Positions 1 through 14,500 of a stretch of 64,000 nt of DNA are shown in pieces. Each line of letters begins with the position of its first letter. Positions within the stretch are counted from its first letter, which is position 1. This DNA is from Steinernema hermaphroditum (lineage: Eukaryota; Nematoda; Chromadorea; Rhabditida; Steinernematidae). The notes under the pieces are model-generated. The model made no database searches, had not been told where the DNA came from, and saw nothing but the letters and a program-made list of their open reading frames with translations. The stretch lies in assembly GCA_030435675.1 (NCBI GenBank), contig CM059622.1, forward strand, positions 5,766,001 to 5,830,000, given 5' to 3'. The translations under genes and the position numbers were made by a program.

Positions 1-39
1 AAATTTTGTTGTGACTTCATCAGAACGAGTCGTATCCCT

Positions 40-1193
40 TCAACTCTTCGCGTTTTTGCACGATTTCAACTTGGAAGGATCGTGGTCGGCGTCGATCTCA
101 ACTACCACACGCTCCGCCTTTGAGATGCTCACCTTCCCCATCGGCGTTCTACCCTTTGTGTAGATAGACTTTGGCTTCACCGCTGTCGCCGCCGACTTGA
201 ATTGTTGAATCTAAATGTACATCTATCATAACCCATTCGTGAACAAGTCGCAAACAACCTGCTTGGCAGCAATGTCCAGCACATCCTGTGACATCTCGAT
301 CTGGTCACGATAGGCATCATCGCCTCCAGCGGCGCACTCGATAGTCAGCCTAACTGTCCCATCCTCCCACATTGATTCCATAATGTGATGCAATAACATC
401 GTCTTGCTGGCGATCGCATTGTCATTAACATCCCTGAAAATGCTAACATAGCCCATCTTTTTGGAAGCTTACCGAATAACGTCGCCAGGGCGGAGATGGA
501 TAGCGGAGATACTGCCTGGGTCTACGGATGCTACAGTAACGCGTTCGCGAGCGTCATACTTCACCCAGAGACCAATGATGGAGGGATAGTCTACGGAGAG
601 TGTGGATTTGATGCAAAACATCACTTGGAACCTAAATATTGCGCACAGTAATATCAAAGAAGAACAGAGGCACAAGAGTACTGCAAACAAATGTCAAATC
701 AGAGCCAACAAAATTTAAAGACAAGTTCGACAAAAAACTTAAACTTGAAACATACAAGTCAATGGCTCGATTGGTCACCTTCGTGACATCCTTGTCGAGC
801 TGCAGACGTTCGACGGTGGTACCAAGGTGCCGACAGAAGGAAAATGAGTTCCGACGGAACTTCACGGGAACGACTTGCGCCGGTTGTCTGAGGATCTTCA
901 CTAATTGAGCGAAATCTTCAACTGGCTTGCTGTCAACAGCAATGACGTTGTCTCCGACAAACGCTTTCCCGTTGGCCGCCGCGTTGGGCTCAACCATAGT
1001 TACAACAAGACCCGTCTTGTGAATTCGGAGTCCGAAAGGCTTCTTCACAATTACCGTCTCCTGAAACGAGTCATCTTATCTTTTCCGTGAATTCATCTTT
1101 TGAACGCACCTCCATGACGGGAATCGGCGGTGTTTCCTTCTTCACGTCAGCTCCTGGGTCGCTCTTCCCGGATTTTCCGGACGTCTCAGCCAT
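40..1193 (-). CDS. Nematode PDZ-domain protein, two PDZ-like modules
   Basis: Five exons on the minus strand: 1193-1110, 1060-756, 631-473, 433-259 and 210-40. They give 297 residues with all phases consistent. The start ATG (1193) opens a short charged leader, then KKPFGLRI...VVTMVEPNAAA reads as a first PDZ module with a carboxylate-loop-like GLRI. Exon 3 carries GLWVKYD and RPGDVIR, the core of a second PDZ. The C-terminus is lysine-rich. PDZ domains bind C-terminal peptides of membrane proteins, so a scaffold role is likely; the partner is unknown. If the last intron (258-211) is not spliced, exon 4 reads to a TGA at 226 and yields a shorter protein. I prefer the spliced form because the downstream frame stays open for 57 codons. 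No specific orthologue is named. Confidence 0.72.
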
Positions 1194-1407
1194 CGCGCAG
1201 CCTATTCCAAGCAAACCAGCCGAAAACTACCCGACCGCCGCTCCAAAATAAAACCGCCACTCAAGCGACTACTCACAACGAAGCAACCGATCGAATGACT
1301 CCAACTGCACCTATGTGCCACGCTCCCAACGTCTAGACACGCGTACACAGAACACATCCGAAACATTTTATACGCATCTCACAGTAACAATCAAATACAT
1401 TAACGCT

Positions 1408-2309
1408 TTATTTGCCGGCGGTAGCTTCAGCGGCGCGACGCAGAGCAGCACGCTTTCCAACCATGGCTGTGAATCCAGACTTGATGGCCGTGACGGAGCA
1501 ACGACTGCCACAGGTTTGACATTGCAGGAAGAAAAGACGGGTATCCTTGGTTAGTTCAGTATCGGACGAACGGCAAGTATGGCATGTCACATACTCCTCT
1601 GAAATGGTGGCACAGTAAGAGAAGAACAGAGACCAAGCTATATACTGATATATTTTCGAAGAACGCTTTCGAAATGTTTTTGCTGGAATCGACCCTTTAC
1701 GATGAGGCAACTGTTTCCGTCGATTGATCCACTAAACGAATTAAGAATTACTATTAAGCACTGTCGAGAGCTACTCACGTGGTTCCCAGTTCAGCCATCA
1801 AGAACTGCAGCACGTGCTTGGGCTGACGCTTCAGCAATCTGCAAATCTCGGCGAAGTTGGCGAAGGCAGTCTTCTTGCTGCCAGCGCGGGCGATCTGGGG
1901 AGGCTTCATGACGAACTTCTTCTTTTCGCCAGCAGCGAGTTCAGGGTTCTTCTCGCGCATAATTCCGAACACCAAATCGAGGAGCTCGTCGTAGGTGTAG
2001 TCAGGCCATGGCTTGTTGTCCTTCGAATCCAACAGGTTGCTCATTCCGAGACCGCTGCTAGCGGCTTCAATCTCGGGTTTCTGCTCCTCAACAATCTCAT
2101 CGGCAACCACGGGGGCCTTGTCCTTCTTCTTCTTCTTTTTGCCAAGAACGAGCTCCTCTGGAAAGGCTTTCAGTCACGGACTTTGATTATAAACAAAGGC
2201 TACCTCCTCCAGCCTGCTCGGCGGCAGCGCCGGGCTCATCGTCCAAGATGAGGGGCTGCTTCTTCGACTTCTTCTTCTTGCCAAGGGTCAATTCGAGATC
2301 GTCTCCCAT
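1408..2309 (-). CDS. iftb-1: Translation initiation factor eIF2 subunit beta
   Basis: Four exons (2309-2204, 2157-1779, 1731-1646, 1598-1408) encode 253 residues, close to the usual nematode length. eIF2-beta is one subunit of the ternary-complex factor that brings Met-tRNAi to the 40S ribosome, and it binds eIF5 and eIF2B. The N-terminus has the expected lysine blocks (GKKKKSKK and GKKKKKDK). The middle carries [15 protein letters not shown], and the C-terminus has the C2-C2 zinc finger CHTC...CQTC followed by SRCSV-type sequence. Exon 3 joins cleanly as [17 protein letters not shown]. The ATG lies a few bases behind a TGCTTCAG acceptor, which fits trans-splicing. AATAAA overlaps the TAA stop and may be the poly(A) signal. 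Confidence 0.95.
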
Positions 2310-3088
2310 TTTCACTCTGAAGCAATTCAGAAATCATCGTAAAACGAGAAATATACTGAGGACTACGTCACACGTGGAATACACATCAAGAAAACAGGAT
2401 TTAGTGCTGTTTTTCACCAAAACTGAATATCATTCCTCGGCGAAATCCCACGAGAATACCAAAACACAGAAGATTTCCAAACACGCATGAGAACAGCCCG
2501 AGCATGGCGAACGTAATCCTAGAAAATGGCACAGGCGATTGCGAGCAATCCCAAACCCCTTCGGAGATGCACTGCGAGGGGTGATGTAATGGACGTCGCA
2601 CTCTGCTTATGAACGAAACAGAACTACGGTAGACAAGCACATCTCGTTGGGACCACCGACAGCCGTCTGCCTGTTCGGAGCGATTTGCGAACTCGCGAGG
2701 GAGAGGTTTCTGAAACATTGCCTCACTCGGCTTTCAGTTTTCCGGGCTCTGGCACTCATTGATTCTCGTGTGAGTTCCTAGAATTCTGTTGCTTAAGCTC
2801 TTGCCGTTCTTTGTGGTCATCTTTCACGGTTTGTAGATGTTTGCTTCTTGTTCATGTATCAGTCTTGTCGAACTTCCGCGTCTTTTAGGGAAAATAAGTT
2901 TTGTGATTGTGATTCAAAAAAGTTGATGATCGAAAAATCTCGCTATGATCGCTTCTGTTTATAATATAAAAATGTAGGTGTCTTTCTATAGGATCGCGCA
3001 TATGTAAACACACAGTCCCTCAAACAGCGCCGTTGTTATAGCAGGAGTTCTAGGATATCGTCAGTTGGAAAGCACTGAGAATAGCTGG
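2310..3088. other. Intergenic region, no gene seen
   Basis: This is the space between the divergent starts of eIF2-beta (-) and the orphan gene (+). Short open frames are present but show no splice-supported or family-like sequence. It probably holds both promoters and ends in the tRNA-like relic. Confidence 0.5.
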
Positions 3089-3162
3089 ATCCTGCAGCGG
3101 GAATTGAACCCACCCCTCACGATCACTAGTCGAAGGTACATACCACTCGACGACACGCACAT
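3089..3162 (-). tRNA. tRNA-Thr(AGU)-like relic
   Basis: Read on the minus strand, the segment has an A-box-like TCGTCGAGTGG, an anticodon arm CGA-CTAGTGA-TCG with T33 and anticodon AGT, and a well-formed T arm GTGGG-TTCAATT-CCCGC containing the B-box. The 3' strand TGCAGGA has no complementary 5' partner, so the acceptor stem fails. The D stem pairs only partly. I read it as a tRNA-Thr pseudogene or tRNA-derived fragment rather than a working tRNA. Confidence 0.4.
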
Positions 3163-3342
3163 CTTTGGCTGTCGTCTCATATACAACCTTGCCTGTTCTG
3201 TGCATTGTTCAAGTTCTGATTTTTCTCAAAATTCTCATCTTTTGTTTGTGTTGTGCTTCTGCGAGCGGTTATCGAAAAAGGCATTCCGTGGTGAATGATG
3301 TTTGTGATTCAATTGTGTTTATTCATTTTTATTCAGGCTAAA

Positions 3343-4793
3343 ATGTTCAAGTTTGAAAATTATACGTTGACGTCAGAGATGGATTATGTACATCATACTC
3401 TGGATTCCGTAGTCACCGAAGATGACTGGAACATTCTACTCCCTGATAAATATCACATGCCCGAAGATACCGCAACCGCGGAACACGTGAAGGCCCTCAT
3501 CAAAGCAAACATCAATGTCGGCGACGACATCCTGGAGGCAGCCTTCCAACGGAGCGCGACATCTATCGAGGAGTTCCTGAAGCTTGGGGACAATACCCCA
3601 ATAGTTCTGGCAGTTTACAGTGGTGCGCTTTCATGTTGTTCGTTATGGTGTTCAATGATCTTCTGTTCTAGAGAAGGACGAGGCGAATCGTGATATTCTC
3701 AAGATAACCAATGATTTATCGGGCTTCGTGACCAGATCTGGCCAGCCAGCCGGAGACGGCAAAGGGAATTCGCATGTGCCAAAGATCGGATGTGATTTGA
3801 CCCGAGTTGATTTGATCGTCATGAATACGAAGCATGACTGTCAGAAGATCCCAGAAGAACGGCTTTTTGCGTTCCGGCCTAAAATCGGCGTCAATCTGTT
3901 ACCATATGTTAACAGGGAATGTCAGGAAGCCGCGATTCTCTCAAGAGTTTTCGAAGCCGTATATTCGCAGCATATCCGGTGGACGGACAGTGGAGCCCTC
4001 AACACTGAGCGGTATATATCTTCGACGAGTGCATTTCTAATTTCTACCCTGGACCACTGTAAGCACCGTGTTGCAAGGGGTTCAATTTCGTACGAAATAA
4101 CAATTCCGGTGAGCTTATTTTGACCTCTTTCGCTGATCCATCAAGTTGTTTCAGAGGTGCGTGTTTGCTTATCTCAACTGGCTAAGCCAAATCACACCTG
4201 GTTTCGACGATCTCCGTCGCATAGTGCGTACCGTATTCGTTCGGCTGATTGAAGCACTAGATGACGACATGCAGCTGCTTGTGCTCACCTACTTGGGACG
4301 TGCTGTGGCGAGAAGCGGTCAAAATGAAAATGTGATTGCTGGAATTCACGGGGTCATCGTCGACAGCTACCGCTACAGATACCGCGACAATCTGATCTTT
4401 TGGCGCCACTTCGCGACATTCTGGAAGGATGTGTGTTGCACCAAGTACGCGGATATCAAGTATGCGGACACGTACTACTTGTCGTGCATTTCTCTGGGTT
4501 TCCTTCGGGTCAAGTCCTGCAGGCCGCCTTACCATCCGAACTGGATTACCCCGAAATTAACGAAACTGTCTCTGAGGGATAGGGCGGTTGACGAACAGGT
4601 CAAGGTATGGCAAACGCTGACGAGAGACTACGGTGAGTTGCTCGAGCGTCGCAAAGCGGAATACAGACGGCAGTACACCAACGGGCAAATTGATAGAGTC
4701 GAGTTGGACAGATGCTTGGATGAGCTCAAAGATCCCGAATACAAGCTGCGACTGGTAGTGATTCAGCTGACTGACTTAGACAACATCCTGTAA
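3343..4793 (+). CDS. Unrecognised 451-residue protein
   Basis: Three exons (3343-3622, 3672-4108, 4155-4793) join in phase. The start ATG follows TTTTTATTCAG|GCTAAA, a good trans-splice acceptor, so the more upstream in-frame ATG at 3295 is less likely. No signal peptide or transmembrane segment is evident. The protein is mixed polar/hydrophobic with several long amphipathic stretches (for example residues 240-300), which could be helical-repeat material, and a charged C-terminus. I do not recognise a family or catalytic motif. Clean splice phases and even codon use argue that it is a real gene, possibly restricted to nematodes. Confidence 0.72.
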
Positions 4794-5377
4794 GCTGCCA
4801 AGAAGAAGAAAAAAATGTTTTTTTTTAGTATTTTCTGTATTTACTGTAATAAGTTACGGGTTAATTATGCTCAACTTTGTTTATATTCATAAGAGTTTAA
4901 GTAAATTTTATCATTTGGTGGAGTGGCAACGTGAGATGTTATCGATGCTTTTCGCTCAGTAGATTCCTTCGACGTTTCGCTTTCGTTTGTTATCGCCGCG
5001 GAGAGAGTTTTTGGAAGAGAACCAAAATGCTCTGTGGATTTGGTTCCAGCCCGATAACCTTGATTGTACGGTACTTCGTTCTGTGCTCTGTCTTCGCGCT
5101 CTCAAGCTGCAACGCTCTTTCGCTTCTTTCGCGATCTGTCAGGGCGTGCACGGAAAATACAGCTCTTTACCGAACGAATTTTGCTTGCAACCACTATGCA
5201 AATTGTTTTCGCCTTTGCCAAATGAGACACCGTCTGTTGTCTGTGTCTAGTCTTCCATGTCTGCTTTGCTGCAAAATTTTATTTATCTGGAAATCGAGTC
5301 GGTTGTTCTGCGCGAGCCATCTCTGACCTAGATGTCGTTTGAATAATCTTCCCAGCCTTCTCTTCAGGTAATAATTG
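4794..5377 (+). other. Intergenic, 3' UTR and upstream region of cytochrome c1
   Basis: An A/T-rich 3' end of the upstream gene (poly-T and AATAAG-like words near 4815-4850) is followed by sequence leading to the TCTTCAG acceptor at about 5367. Open frames at 4931-5326 have no recognisable content. At 588 bp the gap is wider than the roughly 100 bp usual inside nematode operons. Confidence 0.5.
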
Positions 5378-5380
5378 ATG

Positions 5381-6382
5381 ATGCAGAGAGCTCTTCTACA
5401 GGGACTTAATTTGGTAAGCCTTCCAGAATTTTTCTAGCGCTAACTCATCTATTTCAGCGCTCTCTTGTGCTCGGAGCGGGTGCTTGCACTGCCGTCGGTA
5501 CCGGTGCCTTGATCTACGCTCTGGAGAACGCCGTGGAAGGCAGCGATGCCGTCGTCCACCCCTACAAACTGCCCTGGTCCCACTCTGGAGTCTTCTCATC
5601 ATTCGACTATGCCTCGTAGGTCGCCACAACGTTGCCCAGTTATTTATCGAGCACATTCAGAGTGCGAAGAGGATATGAAGTGTACAAGCAGGTCTGCGCT
5701 GCCTGCCACTCGATGAAGTTCATCCACTACCGCCATTTCGTCGATGTGTTCATGACTGAGGAAGAAGCTAAGGCCGAAGCCGCCGAAGCCACCATCAACG
5801 ACATCGACGACAAGGGTCAGCCCATCCAGCGTCCGGGTACCGTCAATGACACTCTCCCCGACCCCTATCCTAACAAGAAGGCCGCCGCTGCCGCCAACAA
5901 CGGAGCCGCTCCTCCTGATCTTTCTTTGATGTCTTTGGCTCGTCACGGAGGAGACGACTACCTCTTCGCTCTCCTCACCAGCTACTTCGATGCCCCCGCT
6001 GGTGTGAAGGTTGATGAAGGCAAAGCTTACAACCCCTACTTCCCCGGAGGTGTGATCTCTATGCCCCAGCAGCTTTTCGATGAAGGAATCGAGTACACGG
6101 ACGGAACTCCTGCCACCCAGAGTCAGCAGGCCAAGGACGTCGCCACGTTCATGCACTGGTGCGCAGAGCCTTTCCACGATACTCGCAAGAAGTGGGCACT
6201 TAAGGTATTTGAATCTGCCGCCATGACAGAACCGACACCACCCATTTTAGATTACTGCTTTGCTTCCGTTCGTTGTTGCCGTTTTGGTGTATGGTAAGAG
6301 ACACATCTGGTCCTTCACGAAAAGCCAGAAGTTCGCTTGGCGCGCGGTCAAGGGGCGCGAGCCGCCAACGAAATCTTCTTAG
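5381..6382 (+). CDS. cyc-1: Cytochrome c1, heme protein of complex III
   Basis: Four exons (5381-5413, 5458-5615, 5661-6204, 6251-6382) encode 288 residues with consistent phases. Cytochrome c1 accepts electrons from the Rieske protein and passes them to cytochrome c at the inner mitochondrial membrane. The heme-binding CAACH motif lies in exon 3 (VYKQVCAACHSMKF). Other family signatures are PPDLSLMSLARHGGDDY, NPYFPGG and the distal-ligand region ending in MPQQLFDEG. The C-terminal exon supplies the single membrane anchor (ITALLPFVVAVLVYG) and the basic tail. An N-terminal presequence is present. The first ATG of an ATGATG pair (5378) would add one residue. The acceptor at about 5367 suggests trans-splicing. 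Confidence 0.96.
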
Positions 6383-6565
6383 ATTTATAGTTCCGAAGAC
6401 ATCTGTAAGAGTCGCGTCGTGTAATGTGTTAGAGATAAAAACTGAAATTAAATTAATGAACTCTTCGCCACACACGTTATCACATATATCTATAGTAGCT
6501 AGACGGTCTACAATGTCAACGATGAAATATACCCGGGGTTTCTGATAGTTATAACAACGAACGAA

Positions 6566-8012
6566 TCAAGCGGAAGTGGGCTTTCTATACCGAGTCTTCT
6601 TATTCTCCAGCATGTCGGCTATGGCTTGCCGGAACACGTCGTGGTGTCGGAAGTACGATTCTACGTGTCCTACGTTGGGCAGGCTGATGAAGTTGGCGTT
6701 AGGCCACAGATTCTCCAGGCAGGGGATCTCGCGTGAACGACCACGTTTTAGGACGTACGCGTCTTCTTCGGCGAAGATGGAGGTGATTAGTGAAGTGTCC
6801 TTCGGAGTCGGGTAGTTCGTAAGGCTCGTGAATTCATCCATCAGGATCCACATGAGCTGAAAATCAGAGCTGAAAGATATGATGTCCAAGTGGTGAACCT
6901 GTTTAGTTTCTCCAGTTTTGTAAATTTTATTGTCTTCGGCTGCTTGCTCGAGCCAGTTACACTTCGGGATTTCGCGGATCGCTTTTCGAAATTCAGGTTT
7001 CATCAGCTCTCGTTCGAGGATGTCCCACTGTACGCCTCCGGAGAGGGCGCCTTCGGTAAAGACAGGGGCGGCAGTGGACCACGAAAGGCAAGGAATGAGC
7101 GCCACCGGCTGCGGACAATTCGAAGCAGCCAGGCAAGCCATATGTCCGCCCATGGAGACTCCGGAGAGTGCCATCGGTCCGAAGCCTTGCGCTCGTGCCC
7201 AAGAGAGGATAAAGTTGCATTCGGCCATAAGGCTGGCGCCCATAACGAAGAGGTCGCTAACGTTGAGGAGACTGGATCGGAATTGATCTAAACAGTTTTG
7301 ATATAGTTCGAAAGAATTCATCAGTGGTTACCTCCGGGTTTCCGAGTTCCGTAGAAAGGGTTCTCGAGGAGGATGGAGCTGATGCCTTGCTTCAGGAGGC
7401 CGTCAGCGAATCCCCACTCGCGGCGAAAGAACGAGTGATCTCCGGTACCCGCGAGGTGAATCACGAGGCCCTCGCGGCGATTGGCGGGGAAAATTCCGCG
7501 CCATGAGGCAGTGGCCACTTCTGGTCGAATAATTTCGCCCACTTCCACGGATTTCAAGGGTGTTATGAACTGTCCTTCGACGTAGAGAACTCCGTCTTTT
7601 TTAAATTCCTGAAATGAGTGCACTTTAAGTATCCCATTTCTTGGAGATAACTGTCACAAACACAGAGAAGTGCGGAAATACGAAGATCACATGCGTGGCA
7701 TCCAAAAGACGGGAAACATAACTCACCTTTGTGATGTTCATCTTGGGTGGGCGCTTGTCGATGATTTCCATGATTTCTCCTTTTCCCATCACATTTTCGC
7801 GAAATTCTTTGATTCTAAACGAATTTTATGATTACTATCACGCGCTTTCAGACTCACAGTCGGAGGGAGCGCGGCGTTCCCCAGGACTTCGTGAACAGCT
7901 TCGACAGGATCAGGAATTTCCGGAAGAACAGATCGATCTGGCTGAACTGTGTGGGAGCGACCGTCAGCGACTGCGAAACGCTCCGTGTGGCGATCTTCAG
8001 TGATGGCAGCAT
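6566..8012 (-). CDS. ABHD18-like alpha/beta hydrolase
   Basis: Exons 8012-7858, 7814-7727, 7608-7332 and 7287-6566 give 413 residues. A further in-frame 48 bp intron (GTTCACC...TTTCAG, about 6900-6850) may be removed, giving 397. The N-terminus has the family block DLFFRKFLILSKLF...WG. Then come HLAGTGDHSFFRR, LLENPFYGTRKP, RSSLLNVSDLFVMGASL, and the nucleophile elbow GVSMGGH followed by PCLSWSTA. The EEDAYV stretch and NVGHVESY near the end supply the likely Asp and His. ABHD18 is a mitochondria-linked serine hydrolase family of poorly settled function. Its first ATG overlaps, head-to-head, the first codons of the Maf gene on the other strand. Confidence 0.88.
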
Positions 8013-8913
8013 TGTTGGCTTCTCGGCGATTCGTTCTCGCTTCTGGATCGGCGAATCGACTGGCGCTCCTCCGACAAATCGCAAGAAGCGCCGCTGAAAA
8101 GAGCGAGATCACTGACGACGCGTCTTTCAGGGAATCGAGCCCGTGGTGTGCCCCTCGGACTTCGCGGAAGATCTACCACGATCGCTTCCAGTGACGGAGT
8201 TCGTCGAGGAAACCGCGAAATACAAGGCTCTCAACGTCGCCGATAAACTGAAGAAGGTGAGCAGAGAACGTTCGCGACAAGATCAAAGTGCAGTGCTCGT
8301 TGGCAGGATGGCGGTGACGGCGATCCACCGATCGTCATCGCCTGCGACACAGTCATCTACTTGGATGGGGAAATAATTGGGAAGCCACGCGACGAAAGTG
8401 ACGCGTTTGAGACACTTACGAAGTACGCTAGACGTAGACTGCGTACTCTTAACGTCTAACATGCTTGTAGACTGAACAATCGAGCTCATAGCGTCTACAC
8501 GGGAGTTGCGATCTGCGATGGAAAGGGGCGCCTGGAAACGTTCCACGAGAAGACGGACGTCGTTTTGGACTTCGGCAACGCTCCCGATGAGCTGATTCGC
8601 GAGTACATTGCCACTGGAGAGCCTTTGTAAGTTGTAGGTAGGGCTCGTTCGTTCGTGTGGGTGGTCGTTAGTCGTCATCAATCGATTTGATCATGACCTT
8701 TTTTGTTAGACGAGAAAAAAAACCGATTTTGCAAACGTTGGCCGGAAAACACACCATAAATCGAATTGCTATAGATTCCGTTTCAGTGGACGTGCGGGAG
8801 CCTACGGTATCCAGCTTCGCGCAGCGCAGTTCGTTAAAGAGGTCCACGGCTGCTACAACAACGTCATCGGAATCCCGCTTCACTCGTTGGCGATGTGCCT
8901 TCGCAACTTCTAA
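8003..8913 (+). CDS. Maf-family nucleotide pyrophosphatase
   Basis: Five exons (8003-8080, 8131-8256, 8307-8422, 8471-8626, 8787-8913) encode 200 residues; all phases agree. Maf proteins hydrolyse non-canonical nucleoside triphosphates (dTTP/UTP or modified bases) to monophosphates. Visible signatures are LASGSANR at residues 11-18, ACDTVIYLDG, KPRDESDAFETL, AHSVYTGVAI and GRAGAYGIQ, ending in VIGIPLHSLA. The acidic CDT residue and the early basic/Ser loop are kept. Intron 1 uses a GC donor (ATC|GCAAGAAG). The ATG follows ATCTTCAG|TG, a possible trans-splice acceptor. The fit to Maf is strong; substrate preference cannot be read from sequence. Confidence 0.93.
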
Positions 8914-9125
8914 GCCCACTCTATTTTGTTTTGTTTTACTTTTTATTATATTCTTTTCGTATTTACAGTCTTTTGAACATGTTTAGAGTAAATGCGGACT
9001 AGCCTAAAAAGTTTCTAAACGAATCACAGTCGAGTCAACCGAGCTGAAAAAACAACTGAAGTGCACTGTTGGGCAGAACTGAGTAATGTAGCAACAAATA
9101 TGATGTGTGGGCTGGAGGGCACTAT

Positions 9126-12226
<3,101 letters not shown>

Positions 12227-14500
12227 AATTGCCCTACAAAAGTGGCGCTGTACGGAGAGACGCAAAAAAACGAATCGTTTCGCATGAATCGAGGATTAGT
12301 AATGAAGTTAAACGCGCGCCACGAGAGCAAACATCGCCGCCTGCAGGGGGACATCGCGGAAAGAAGCGCGAAGAGGGAGGGAAAGGAGGCACGAAGAAGA
12401 CGCGACATGGCCGTGGATGCTGCAAGAGACCACTGATTCACGCGCCAAATGGAAAGTCGTCGCCGGGGGTGTCGTCCCGTGATAAGAACGGAGCGCTGCT
12501 CGGTTCGCTGCTTCTCAGGTGCTCCGCTCTATGGTATAGCGCTTCTGATCTTTGCACCCTAGCGCCGTCCGGTGACTCACGCTCCCCCAAGAAGTGTCAC
12601 TTTTCGCGGTAGACGGAAGTTTGGGGAAGTGAATTAAGAGTGTGTCCGGAGGAGGAAGCCGAACGAAACGGTTCTTATAAAGCGTCTCTATGAAACTGCA
12701 CTTTAATCCAATTACACAAAAAAACTTAATAACCATAGGTTGTTAGGGTTTAAAAAAATTAAACATCTGTCTTCCGTCCAGGAGTGTGCACAATTAGCCT
12801 TCAGGGAGGCAACGACAAAACACTTCCCTAACTTCGTAAATATGTATCGTATAAAGTGCAGCCAGCTGTCTAGTAGACAAGGGTCACAGACAGCTAATTT
12901 GCGCAGGTTCCGAGTCGGTCGGCTTAAAACACGCAGTAAAGCCCGGATAATCGATTCTCCCGAAAACAATTTAGCAACGCGGGTCGTTTCCATTTCGTCC
13001 TTTGGAACGTTTCGTCAGCTGTCCTTTCAGATGTGCTGTTCCCGCCTCGGGGAATCTGGCGCCGTTGCAGCAGAAATCAAATTAAACGCGAGCTTTCTAA
13101 TGGGAACCCAATTAAGGTCTTTCTCCGAAAGATGCACTTCCGACGGCGCTGATAAGCTTCATAATCTCGCGCGAAAGGACACATTTGAGGTGTCCTTAGG
13201 TTTCAAGCGTTATTTTTTTGAAAGCAGCTGGTGACGACGCAAACGAGACCTGTCATCGGCGCTTAGGCGCCGCTATTTATCACACAAAGGACGGAAATCA
13301 AGGCTGGAATGAACGAAGAGAGTAAATAGTGTTGTTAGGGGAGAAGTGAATACCTTTAAGTGTCTCTAGACAGAGTAGAGAAGATTTCAGACCCTTCTGG
13401 GGGCCTCGAAAGGCGATCCTGGGGCGATCTCTGAAAGGCAACTCTCAGCGAAAGGAAAAAGGAAAACAGAGAACGGTCGGTTCCGGAAAACAAAGGCCAG
13501 AGTGCTCCTTCTCTGGAGTTCGTCGACGGTTCCCGTGGTCTCCTAGGAGACTCACGTGCGCCACGGAACCCAGGCGCTTCGGAAGGCGACCGGTCGCCAC
13601 CAAAGCGCGACAAAACAGCGCTCACCTCTCGCGTTCCATCTGGTTTCGCCCATCTCGCTCGTTCGTCGTTCTGCCCGTGGGTTGGCTACCTGTGCGCGCG
13701 AGTGCCCTTGAGGCGCCAAGTGCGTTGGCGGCGTGAACCGACCGCCACCGACCGTAGCGATCGACGATCGATGCGCGACTTTTTGGAGAAGACTGACTGC
13801 GTTTGGATTCGGCGGACACGCGGGATTACGATCGATGCGATCGGCCACCTCCGCGATTCCACTGTACAGTTCGCGTCGATTTCGTGCTGTTCGTCCCGAT
13901 TTTGCGTGTCTTTCCAATGGCTCACTTATAAGGATTCGGCGAAGCCTCTTTTTCGATATTCAGTCGTTTGTATCGGGGCGGTTTTCGATTTCGCGGTTTC
14001 TCCGGTGATTTCGAATTAATATTCACGATTTATGCGTGCGGGAAAGTCCCGTTCCGTTCGGAACAGACTGACTCAAATGTATCGGTTTGTGTCTACAGAC
14101 GGCAAATATTAATGTGCAGATGTTTATCGTCTGCTAGTGTAGTGTCGCGTCTGACTGATCAGCTGATTTTTGTGTCTGGATTTGTGCCAGTTTGTGTCTA
14201 GACATTATGGCGTCTATGATTCAGTCGAGCCTTTTCGTTCCTCTCACGCTTAATTTACCACTGAAAATGTTGTTATTCTCGGTCCTTTTCAAGTTTCTTC
14301 TTATCGTCCCCTTGCGTTGTGACCGTAATTGCTAGTTGTGCTGTCATATTTCAACGTGCTTATGATTGTAATTCGTGATTCTGTGGGTAATCATGATTGT
14401 ACTGTAATCTCGTCTTTTCAGAGCTCGAGTTAGAGCTGATATGGAAACGCGTTGGATAGCTGAAACGCCGTTTTGTTAGCGATTCTACCAAATACGGGCC
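12227..14500. other. Divergent intergenic region between rskn-2 and pezo-1
   Basis: This 2.3 kb region separates two head-to-head genes and must hold both promoters. A GTCTTTTCAG acceptor at about 14421, followed by a 12-codon upstream ORF (ATG at 14441) and then the pezo-1 ATG, suggests the 5' UTR of pezo-1. Several overlapping open frames exist at 12740-13240 and 13550-14010, on both strands, but none has family-like sequence. Confidence 0.5.

Noticed and set aside
4146..4160. Separate gene starting at 4146
   Set aside because: The frame is the third exon of the orphan gene; splicing 4108|4155 keeps the phase.
5644..6177. 177-codon antisense frame over cytochrome c1
   Set aside because: It is the complement of a codon-biased conserved exon and has no domain.
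3343..6382. Operon of the orphan gene with cytochrome c1
   Set aside because: The 588 bp gap is much larger than usual nematode operon spacing, and no SL2-type signal is evident.
6850..6900. In-frame 48 bp segment in the last ABHD18 exon as coding sequence
   Set aside because: Not fully rejected: it can be read through or spliced (GT...TTTCAG). I could not decide and gave both lengths.
12740..13234. 164-codon plus-strand frame upstream of pezo-1
   Set aside because: No splice support, no family similarity, and unusual composition; treated as a chance frame in a promoter region.
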